Positions 32,601 to 41,475 of a DNA stretch of 41,475 nucleotides are shown here, piece by piece. Source of the stretch: Rhizaria sp. SCN 62-66. Taxonomy: Eukaryota > Rhizaria, unplaced. The stretch lies in the NCBI GenBank assembly GCA_001724265.1, contig MEDY01000276.1, positions 1 to 41,475 of the forward strand, given 5' to 3'. Made by a program: the position numbers and the translations under genes. The first letter of the stretch is position 1. Each line of letters starts with the position of its first letter. A model generated the notes under the pieces. The model was given only the letters and a program-made list of their open reading frames with translations. It was not told the DNA's origin and made no database searches.

Positions 32601-35600
32601 AAGAAACGGAAGGTGTTCTCTGCCGTACCAGAGGCAGAAACGCCGGATCCGACACTGTCAGCAAACGCCGAGCTGCAAGGCAATGTGAGCGACGTTTCCT
32701 CGGTTTGCACACATTCTCGTTGGGCTCTTGCTGCGGCTACAGCTAATGCGTGCAATGTTTCGTGGCCTTTCTTGTTTGACCTTTTGCTTTTGCCGACGCC
32801 TTTGAGTACTATGCCGATCAACCGCCCCGGCACTCATGTGTTCGCTGACGCTGGTGATCCCTTGCGAGGGCACTCGCTATCTGCTGTTCTGAGTAGTATG
32901 AGTGCCGCTGCAGCCACGCTGTCGCTGCTGCATCACACAGCTAATGGGCATCCTGCGGGCCCAGCCGCTGTGTCGGCTGCGACTTCAGCAGTTCCGTTGC
33001 AGCCGTTGCGCGTCGCAGTTGTACGTGGTAGCCCTCAACTTCAACGCGCAGTTGTTGCAACGGCTCTGTCTACCGGCCCTGCTGTTGCCGCGTACCTCCG
33101 GACAATTGCTTTTGCAAAGAAGGTTCTGACATCCAACGGTAGCTTTGCGACTTGTCGCGTTTCGGCCAACCCGAAACAGGATGCGAGTACCAGTGGCAGT
33201 GACAGTGACGGTATGTGGAGTGAAGGCGACACGGACACCGATGCTCCCAAACCATCCGACAATAGTAATGCCATGAGCGACTCTGCTTTGAGCAAGCTGT
33301 GCAGTGCAGTCGCTTTCGGTGATTACTCCGTCTTAGATGCTGCGACGTTGAGTCAAGCTGCAGACGAAGCAAACAAAATATGCATGCGACCAGTTGAGAC
33401 TGTTCACGATGATCTTGTCGATGCACCATCTCTTACGCCTGTGCCGTACTCATACCTGCTGACAGTTGCTACACATCCGCGTACACGTGCGTTGTCGGCT
33501 GCAGCGCTTGCGTTGTGTCATGCGCTTTCAGATGAGGCTCTTGAGGAGCTTGCTGTGACGCTCCTAGGCCGTCTTGACGGTGTGCTGTGGGTGGTACCTC
33601 GCGAGACACTGGGCGCGGAACTAGGCCTTGCGCCGACATACAGTAACCGCGAAGGACCTCGGGTAGGAGGCAACGCACAGCTGCTCTATGATGCCGAGTT
33701 TCCGTCACTTGCATCATTGCTCACGATTACAATCGAGATTGGTCTGAGTGATGCATTATCTCGCCCTGCGGCTGCTGTTACAGCTGTAATGACTGCCATT
33801 GGCACTATGCACGCTACATCAATGCAATCCTTGTTAGAACGCCGGAGAAATTTCGGCGCTGAATCAGTCGCATTCATCAATCCTCCCGTATTCGCAGAGA
33901 CCCACATGTTCTCAATTGGTACGGTTCTTGCAGAGATTATTGCGAAGACTGGCTCCGCCGAGGAATCCGATGCGGCACTTGTCATGCTCCATAATGCTGC
34001 ATATTTGGCTCCGACAGGTTTCAGTCTTACTTCGAACTCACGCGGTCATATTCTGAGCGCTGCTCTCAGCTCGTCATTTGCATCGATGCGTGCTTGTGCA
34101 ACTGCTATTGCAGCAACACATACCGTGCTATTGCTCAGGTCGTACGCGAACGCCGACTTGATTCGCGGCCCAACGTCGGTGCCCGAAGTTTCGGTACGCA
34201 CTCCTGAGGAGGAGGATGCTCTGACTGCAGCGGAGGCAGTGCTACTGTCTGGGTCGTGGGTGTTTGCGTGCAAACGGCGCGCTCGTGCAGTCGCCCTCGT
34301 TCTATCGTCTGTCGACCCTCTTCTTTGCTTTGTTCCTGAGATAGGACATTCGGGTGAGGAGTGCAAGGACGATGATGTTTCGGCGTTTGCCGCATTAGCG
34401 AGCGTGTCACCTCCACAGACTATGCACTTGCCAAGCCAAGTTGGTGACATCAAGATTGGCACTATCGGCTTGAGTCTTAACTCGCCAACTGCAGAGATGC
34501 TTTTGGAGCAGTACCCATTAGTGAAGAACACCAGCTCATCGTCACTGTCAACCGCCGATGTATCCCGTTCTTCGAGCCTTTCATCGTCACTATCTCCAAT
34601 TATGCCCATTGATAACGTTGCAAAACCGGTAAAGCTGACCGGTCTTGCTGCATTGCAACACAAACTTCGCACATCATCGACAACAAAGGCCGCTACAGCT
34701 GCGGCCTTGAACGCCGCGAACGTTGTCGCAACTGCCGCAGCTAAGGTTGCAGTTGTTGGTAAGGATGTCATCAGCAAGATTGCTGCGAAGGGAACAGCTC
34801 GTAGTAGCACAACTGCTCCCGTCTTTATTCCAGGGAGCTTGGATCACCAGACTTCAGTGACGAGTGCAACAGTGACGAGTGCAAATGGTGATGGTTTGGT
34901 CATTGGCACCTCTGTTGCCAAGACAGCAAAAAACAACGGCGCGTGGGTTGGCATGTTCTTGACGGCAGCACTCACTCAGGTTCTATCGGTTACAGGTCAT
35001 TGTACGCATGGACAAATCCACCGTGGTTTCACCTGTAGTCGATGTGATATGCTCAAAGACAATATGAAGATTGAATCAGCGTCTGATATCGCGTACTGGA
35101 TGTGCATTGCTTCATCCTCCCTTTCGGACTATCACACTCCACCAATGCACGAGGATGGTGCTACAGAACAGACCATTATGTCTTTCATGGATAGCGCGCA
35201 TGGCGACCTTAATGATGAGGACAGCTATGTTTCTTTGCTACGCTTCTCTGCGATCTTAACGCAGCCTGATGGTCCGGCTCTCTCAGCTGCAATCGAGTCG
35301 TTCTTAACACTCCTTTCGCCTAGTTCAACATCTTCTGCTCGTTTCACCGCGCTAGTCCCATCACTTCTTACGCGGGCACCTTTAGTTGCTGCAGTGTGCC
35401 CACGTCTATTTCATGCTGGCTCCACACCGCTGACTCGCCTCCTTGTGCGCAAGTGCTTGTTGCCGTGGCTCTCGCCCGCAGGACTTGCTGCAAGTCCCAC
35501 CGCTGGTGGACGACTAGACTTCTCAACGATTATGCGTGCTGCAGCGCAGGCTGTGGGTCGCGCGGCGAAACTGCAGCCACACGAGGTTGGGCTTCGCAAG

Positions 35601-38600
35601 TACTCTGCCGGTGACGGAATGGATGACTCTGACGATAATGATGACGGAGACGGAGATGCTGAAGGTATGGCTGATCGTGACACTGGTCACACAACGCGCG
35701 TCCGCGCAAGTGACATGTTCTTCACGACGGAAGAAATTAGCAACCGTCCTCGACGTAAGCGTTCCGTTCGTGCAACTGATGAGCATTCGATGAATGTCGG
35801 TTCTGCGATTGACCAAGCAGAAGACTCATCTCTGACTGACGTTGCTTCTCGCGGAGTCTCGCGCCAAGACTTTAAGATTGCGCCGTTGATTTTCAACAAC
35901 CTGACACCTTCGCAACCCCATGGTAAAATGTTAACGAGTGACTATACCCATGGACGTCGTGTCACTGTACTTGCTCCAAAGGCTGCTAGTAACGCCATCA
36001 CAGAGTTACTCCACACAGATACAACTTCCGACGAGAGCGGTGCGTTTGAATCTGCGGTTGCAGCTGCTAGTGCTGCTGCTGACGCTGTTGGTCCTGATAG
36101 TGTTGCCGCTGCCAATGCCCTGCGTCTTTGGCTTGCCGAGGACGATGACGAGGACGAGCTCCTGACTGAGCGACCACGCCCTTGCGACAGCTCTGAGTCT
36201 TCGTCACTGACTATGAACGCGTCAACCACTTCACAACCCGATGCGTATCAGGCGCTGAGCGAAAGCGCCGAGCTGGCAGTTAGCCAATCGAGCTCTCGGC
36301 TGCGGAATCGTGGTGGTCGTTGGGGAGGAGTGTTCTCACCAACAGTGACGTTGACGTCATCGACTTCTGCAAGTGCCGCCACTGCGGCGACGCACGGCAT
36401 TCTATCACCCACACATGATCGCAGTGAGAGTGGAGATGGTGTACAACATGATGCTATTGCCATGTCTGTACCGCAAATTTCCCGGACCAGCCACGTCGTG
36501 AACGCCGCCACGAATTCTCTCTGGGGTGATGATGGTGATGATGACGGTTATTTAAACGATGCGCTTGGATACCTCTCGATTAAGGTTTCAACGCTTACAA
36601 GCAATGCAACATCACCCAATATCATTGCGAAGGGTGCGCCTATTGTCATTGAATACTTTGATCCATCAAGAGACACACCCGCAGGCCGCGGCCGTTCTGT
36701 TGCTGCTGCGCCAGCTGGAGCTTCTTTAGGTGTAATGTCTGACGCAGCGTTCCTTGCTGCGGGGGCTGCGTCCACACCAGTTGGCGGAATGGATTCTGGC
36801 AAAACTTCTACACGCGGGCTTGCATTCCCCACGTTTACCCCGGTATCGTCGGCATCTCTAGCGCTGTCTCCTATCGAAAAGACTTCGGTACAATCTCCAC
36901 CTGAGGATGCCACTGAGGCCGCGGTCGCTGCTACAACCCTTACGAAAGCACTGTTCTTTGATCTCTCCGCAGCGACTTACTCCGTCTTCTCCCATTCTGC
37001 GGAGTCAGGTTCTCTTACTATTGACACGATGATCAGGAACACTACTGCAGCGCGCAGGTCATATGATATTCTCAGTGGAGCGTTTGTGACGGCATATTCC
37101 AGCGTGTTCTTGAAACAACTTGCGCTGTGCCGTTCGGAGCCTCCTGTGCAAGACCGACACAACACACATTTGGGATCTACTTCTACTGTTGTGCAACCGC
37201 GTTACAACACGTCGACCGTTGCGGATTGGGTTGCGCTGCTTACTCGTGCTGCGTCAGAACTCATTGCGCATCATGCTTATTTAGCCACAAGTACCTCTGT
37301 TCTGACAATGACACTGACGGCACTCGCATGCGTCGGCGGCCGCGCCTCCCTCTGCGCCGCGCAGCCCCGTGCACCTCGCACTGCTGTTAACGCAGTTGGT
37401 CCGCTTCTTGCGCTAGCGCTTGGCCGTGCACTTGCAGACGCCGCGTCTCAAGTCGGCCTTCCTCACTCGCCTCTCACACTCCGCGCCACACAAGACGTGT
37501 CTGCTGAACCCAGACCACTTGATTTCATTATGCTGCCTGCATGGGACAACATGTTCTTTGCGTCGGCCGTTGATGCATTGCTATCTGAGCCTGCAGATGG
37601 AGACTTGCCATGGACACCTCTTAAACCTGTTGCATTTGCACGTGATATCTCAGAACCCGCCATCAATAATGATGGTGGAGTTGACGAGCGTGATATTATG
37701 GATCTATCATTCGTGCCTGCTCCAGGTGAGGGCCAAGTTATGGCATCGCGTCGCAATGCCTCCTTTGACATCGCGATCAAGACAGTGGAAGCGACTTCTT
37801 CTCAAGATGCAGCATGGAGAGCTACCGCGACGGCAACATCTGTTTCTGCGCCACCTGAGCTCTTGCGCTTTCTTGCGCGTTTAAGTCAGCGCTTTGGCCC
37901 GCGCGGGTGCGCTGGTATTCTGCAGTCGTCGGCATTCGCGCGGATCTTGCCGCGCACTGCTGCAGTCCCGACCTCAACCGCAATCGCTACAGCATTTACA
38001 ACCCTTTCTGCAAATCAGCTGTCCGTTAGCAGTAGCGTACGATCTGCACCGTCCGCGTATGCCGCTTCTGTGGAGGCGGTGATGAACCTTGTGCCTCTTT
38101 CTGTCATTGCCCCGCCAGTTATCAGCGCTGCGTCTGCCGCACCCACGCTGGAGTTGGAGCTCCAGTCAGATGCCAATGGCGCAGTCACGTTGCTGCGCTG
38201 TGATCCTACCGCTGTCTGTGACCCTGCAGCAAGCGCGTCGGCATGGGCGCTTGCGCTGTCGACAAAACCGACAACTGCGCTCACGTCTGTGGAGTCATCA
38301 GCAGTCACATCATTGATGCGCTCGGCGACATCACCCGCAACTGCTGTGGGCGCCCTTTGGGCGTCGCTGATTTTGGCTCGTGCAGTTCCGGTTGCGTTGC
38401 GCAAATCGTGGCGCTCGTAGTCATTTGTGACCACGATTTCTGCTCGTTCGCGTGCGTTGATTGGCGTTGCCCCGGAGCTCGCGTCACTGTTTGCGACATT
38501 AAGTAACCCTAACGCACTTTCACCACCTAATCTCTGTTATGCCAATAGCTCCCAATCCGCACATGCACAATCGGATTCTACCTTGGCAATCGCCATGATT

Positions 38601-41339
38601 TTGAGTAACTTCGACGTCGTTGAGCACGCACGTGCACGTTTTTGCTGTGACCTTCCTTTGCCTGCGCCCCCACCTCAGCGCCCGCTGCCTCCTCTCCTTA
38701 CAGGTCGTTCGGTTGCCACTGAGGGCTTGCCCGGCGCAACGGCGGTATCCGTCCTCGACTCACTGGCACAGGCGCGCACACCAGAGCCCGACGACGCACA
38801 TTTCGACAGCTTTGGTGGCGCTAGCCCTGTGAAGCCTGTTGCAGCCCGGCGTGGTGCACTCTTTGACGAAGAGCTGAACTACTTTGCCGACACCGACGCG
38901 GGGGATGAGGAAGATAAGGAACGTGGACTTTGGCCGACCAGTGACGCTGAAACTGACGCTGAAAGCGAAGTTGAGGGCGTTGGCGTCGATGATTCACCTG
39001 CAGTCACAACTAACTTTGATGGCAACGCTGCAATTGTCTTCGCAACCGACGTCGATCCGCCGTCCCAGTCACACTCGCCGTTATCAGTAACACCGCGCAC
39101 ACCGCTACCGTCATTGATCTTGCAACGTTTTGTTACGCACGTGGCAGCGTTGTTCTTGTGTGACTTGCCGACCACTTTGACTCCATATGCTGCGCTGATA
39201 GCGCAACCTTTGTCGCGAATGGACCACTTCTTCCCTGCTGCCAATCCCGTAGTGCTTGACATTGCGACAACTGTGGGACCAGTGAGTAGTACTGCTACGA
39301 TGAAGAGTCCGACTAGTAAGTTTAAGATGCCGCAAATTAAGCCGGGGCACTCGGTTACAGCAGGGAGTGAGTTGGTCCCATCGCCTCAGAAGGCGCAACA
39401 TTAGGACGAACCCGTATCTGAAAGCTTCGCGGCGTTCAATCAGTTCTTCGCAATGTGGACACCACCTGAGGGTTCACCGCCCGCTACAACCTCTAAGCGC
39501 AACGCAACGAAGCAAAGTGCAGTGGAAACTCTAGAAAAAACGACTGGAGCTGCAGTTAAGCCGATATCCATCGACTCTGACCCGCTATGCATTGACAAAC
39601 ATGTCCGCACCCGCAGTCACGATGCTGCCGAAAATGAAGGAGAGGGTGGTTTGAGTCCTGGTGACAATGAGGGGTGCAACAATGACCAAGAGGGACTTGA
39701 GCTGTCTCATTCGTTGTCGGCGTATGGCGACTTAATAGCGCCATCTCTACTTGCTGCTGTATTTGGAGAGAGTAACACGGACGTGGCTACTGATACTGTC
39801 AACAATAATGATGATCTCGATCACTCCACCGTGACTGAGTTTACTTCCGTTGATCCCGTGCTGCTGCGGTGCCCCGTGTGCTTCTACGTTTCGAGCGTTA
39901 CATCACGTGCTGCAACCGTGATTGCGGCAATTACGAACGACGAAGAGGATGCGAACCAAGCTGCAGGTGCGGGTTCGAGCGTAACAAGCACAAACACCAC
40001 GGCGCGCTGGTGTCTGTCTTGTCATGCTTCAGCAGTTGCCATGGCTCCGGAGGCTGCTGCAAGTGTCTCGCCCAACGCACCAGTTGCCGCCGCCACACCT
40101 GTACCTGCCTTTATCATGGCTCCCCAGTCGGGCCGTGACGTGGTAGTCTCAGGCTATCATGCAGCAAGTCCGGATACTTTTGCCACTGATCAGAACGAAG
40201 AGCTCGCCCCCCGACTTACGTCACCCTACGCTTACCGTTTGTTGCGACTCCTAACAAATGCTAGTCTCTTGATTTCGGACCACATGCACCAACACAGGAG
40301 TGTGATTGCGCACGCATCTGCCGCCGTCAGTGCCAGTATGAGTGCAAACACAAGCAAGCTTGGCGCAACACCAGTGCAGACGTTGCCACAGATTGCCACC
40401 TTGGCCGTGGCCGCTGCAAAAGCTGCTGCCGAAGTTGGAGGCTCATCCGTGAGCCATGCAGGCATGTTCTTAGCCGCTGAGTCAGCATCACTTCGCGCCA
40501 CACTATGGCGCGAGATGCATCGCGATCTTGCTGCAATCTGCGCGCTGCTTTCTGCTTCATCTGTTGTTGCAGGACTTTCGCTGCACGTGTCGCTCGCCCG
40601 GTTGCGCTCCATGTTCCTCAGCGGCGCTGGGTCTGGTGGAGGTACCAGCCCTTTTGGCACAGATGCATGGCGCACAGCTCCTGGTCGCGACCGGTTTGAA
40701 GCCGCTGTTACAGCTGCTGTGCATACGCAGACGCCGCTAGACGGCGCATTACACGGGTGTGCGCATGTGGGCGCGACGACGGAGGCTGGCGCGGCTTTGC
40801 GGGGATTGACGCGTTGGTACGGCTTCGACGCTGCGCTACGCCAATGCCCGCGCTCACAACACCAGCGCCAGCGTGCACTGGTTGATTCGACCGCGGAACA
40901 TCAGGGCCGACCAGCTGAGCTTGCGGCAGCGCACCGCGCGAGGCGCCTGCTCCGTGCCACAGCGTCCGCATTAGACGCGGAGAACGTCATTCACGCACAG
41001 GCGCGACACGTGCAAACCCGCGATGCACGCGCTACGCAATCAATGGTTGCCAAGACTGCCCACGATGTTGTAACGTTAAGCGCAACTGCGGCGGCACTCG
41101 CAGATGCTGTGCATACGCCTGATGTCCGCGACGAAGATGTAAGTGATAGTGAAGACGATGACGGCGATGAAGGTGGCGACGATGGTATTCGCAGCGCAAC
41201 GTTTAACTCACTCGACAGTGTCGAATCACTGTTTGCACATGTTTTTGGAACTGCATATACGGCTGGTTCAGGAGGAAGCGTCAAAGAGAAGAAAAAGAAG
41301 AAGATTACCTCAGTCAAGAAAAATCTCAATGCTACTTAA
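14697..41339 (+). CDS. Giant protein of about 8880 residues, read through five in-frame TAG codons
   Basis: The frame runs 8881 codons from ATG 14697-14699 to TAA 41337-41339; the nearest upstream in-frame stop is TGA at 14649-14651. TAG occurs in frame at residues 1167, 4219, 5639, 7908 and 8236, while TAA and TGA are absent until the end. The codon runs between TAGs are 3051, 1419, 2268, 327 and 644, always in the same frame. Conventional annotation would split this into six genes. The protein is Ala/Ser/Thr-rich and unrecognised. Visible elements are: C955xxC958; KKKRKV at 5968-5973; an Arg-rich PRPRGR segment near 3771; acidic Ser/Asp/Glu runs; a hydrophobic stretch near 5735-5755 that could be membrane-embedded or buried; a ZZ-like HxGxxCxxC (H6775, C6780, C6783); C8392xxC8395 paired with C8439xxC8442; and a Lys-rich C-terminus. 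GC content falls after the first 3 kb and is well below that of the two neighbouring genes. Size and zinc elements could suit a scaffold or ubiquitin-ligase-type protein, but that is speculation. Confidence 0.82.
18195..18197 (+). other. In-frame TAG codon 1 (residue 1167), proposed sense codon
   Basis: Context AGG TAG CGC AAC: the protein reads ...STNSR-[TAG]-RNTNLRALEP and continues open for 3051 codons in the same frame. There is no ATG near the break; the first in-frame ATG downstream is at about 18405, so the downstream piece is unlikely to be an independent gene. The context is not the CAA-UUA-type leaky stop signal. Confidence 0.82.
27351..27353 (+). other. In-frame TAG codon 2 (residue 4219), proposed sense codon
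   Basis: Context TCG TAG GAC ATT: the protein reads ...PVQNAS-[TAG]-DIDSYHMLRAL and stays open for another 1419 codons in the same frame. An ATG follows six codons later, so this break alone could be misread as a gene boundary. Confidence 0.82.
31611..31613 (+). other. In-frame TAG codon 3 (residue 5639), proposed sense codon
   Basis: Context GCT TAG ACT GCC: the protein reads ...AGQCDA-[TAG]-TAAFASIVMCC and stays open for 2268 codons in the same frame. No spacer-like AT-rich DNA separates the two sides; composition is continuous. Confidence 0.82.
32598..32615 (+). other. KKKRKV nuclear-localisation-like motif (residues 5968-5973)
   Basis: The codons AAA AAG AAA CGG AAG GTG encode an exact monopartite classical NLS-type hexapeptide in a Ser/Thr-rich, probably exposed stretch of the giant protein. 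Nuclear import is an inference from the motif alone. Confidence 0.5.
34998..35106 (+). other. ZZ-like half zinc finger (residues 6768-6803)
   Basis: HCTHGQIHRGFTCSRC, with H6768, C6769, H6771, H6775, C6780 and C6783, matches the HxGxxCxxC opening of ZZ-type fingers. The second half is degenerate: only C6803 follows, with no KCxxCxxYDLC signature. It may be a divergent metal site. Confidence 0.35.
38418..38420 (+). other. In-frame TAG codon 4 (residue 7908), proposed sense codon
   Basis: Context TCG TAG TCA TTT: the protein reads ...LRKSWRS-[TAG]-SFVTTISARSR and stays open for 327 codons. The next in-frame ATG is about 58 codons later (38595), which argues against a separate downstream gene. 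Confidence 0.82.
39402..39404 (+). other. In-frame TAG codon 5 (residue 8236), proposed sense codon
   Basis: Context CAT TAG GAC GAA: the protein reads ...SPQKAQH-[TAG]-DEPVSESFAAFNQFF. The 16 codons between the TAG and the next ATG look like ordinary globular protein rather than untranslated spacer. The frame stays open for 644 codons to the TAA. Confidence 0.82.
39870..40025 (+). other. CxxC...CxxC zinc-ribbon-like element (residues 8392-8443)
   Basis: CPVC (C8392, C8395) and, 43 residues later, CLSCH (C8439, C8442, H8443) could coordinate zinc. The linker is acidic and Ser/Thr-rich. The element lies downstream of TAG codon 5. Confidence 0.4.
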
Positions 41340-41475
41340 AATACGCGAAGACTACACTAGACCTTTGAATTATCAAGTAACCATCGGTCCGTCGTAGGAT
41401 GGCGCGCCGACGATTTTCGCTCCGCGCGGGCCCGTCGGAAATTCCCGGAACTTTTCTTTGCCTAATAAAGACCAT
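41340..41475 (+). other. 3' region of the giant gene
   Basis: This is the sequence after the final TAA up to the window end. The same frame meets a TAG at 41361-41363 and a TAA at 41463-41465. No ORF of note is seen. The stretch ends in the AATAAA listed separately. Confidence 0.5.
41464..41469 (+). terminator. Candidate poly(A) signal AATAAA of the giant gene
   Basis: Exact AATAAA 125 bases after the terminal TAA, a plausible 3'UTR length for a compact protist gene. It supports 41337-41339 as the true end of the giant gene; I saw no AATAAA right after any of the five TAG codons. Confidence 0.55.

Noticed and set aside
24251-34810. - strand ORFs of 250-270 residues within the giant gene
   Set aside because: They are isolated, low-complexity and fully covered by the much longer + strand frame.
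14697-41339. Pseudogene with five nonsense mutations
   Set aside because: All five are TAG, none is TGA or TAA, and there is no frameshift in 26.6 kb. Decay in CpG-rich DNA should produce TGA (from CGA) at least as often.
14697-41339. Six separate genes in tandem or a polycistronic unit
   Set aside because: All share one frame with only 6 to 48 bases between each TAG and the next usable start codon, two pieces lack a nearby ATG, and the gap codons read as protein. No spacer composition or poly(A) hexamer was seen at the breaks.
14697-41339. Programmed stop-codon readthrough or selenocysteine/pyrrolysine insertion
   Set aside because: The sequences after the TAGs differ and lack the CAA-UUA or CUA type leaky contexts. 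Selenocysteine uses UGA, and pyrrolysine at UAG is not known in eukaryotic nuclear genes. Five serial readthroughs would give negligible full-length product.

Overview
The window looks like nuclear DNA of a GC-rich, intron-poor unicellular eukaryote. It holds three very long, essentially uninterrupted protein genes rich in Ala, Ser, Glu/Asp and low-complexity tracts, separated by AT-rich spacers. There are no bacterial-style operons or Shine-Dalgarno sites, and AATAAA-type signals occur in the spacers. One protein carries a module of a kind I associate with flagellate or cytoskeletal protist proteins. A GC-rich flagellate such as a stramenopile (bicosoecid or labyrinthulomycete type) would fit, but the sequence alone does not fix the lineage.

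Layout: (1) bases 1-2559, + strand, the 3' part of a gene for an Ala/Glu/Asp-rich protein ending in ankyrin repeats, stop TAA. (2) 2560-4050, a convergent AT-rich spacer with a small GC-rich, Lys/Gly-coding island and a palindrome. (3) 4051-13464, - strand, a 3137-residue intronless gene with an EF-hand-like/WxxD-ADxWT module, coiled coil and zinc-ribbon-like cysteines, stop TGA. (4) 13465-14696, an AT-rich divergent promoter region. (5) 14697-41339, + strand, one gigantic gene of 8881 codons, followed by AATAAA at 41464-41469.

The key observation is in region 5. Under the standard code it breaks into six consecutive ORFs. Every break is a single TAG codon, all six pieces lie in the same frame, and there is no in-frame TAA or TGA until the final TAA. 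The codons immediately after each TAG read as ordinary protein, and two of the pieces have no nearby ATG of their own. The simplest reading is that UAG is a sense codon in this nuclear genome while UAA and UGA remain stops (TAA ends genes 1 and 3, TGA ends gene 2). The product would be about 8880 residues, of no family I recognise, with an exact KKKRKV nuclear-localisation-like motif, a ZZ-like half finger and a CxxC...CxxC pair.

Functional links between the three genes are not visible. Genes 2 and 3 are divergent and could share regulation across the 1.2-kb spacer; genes 1 and 2 are convergent.
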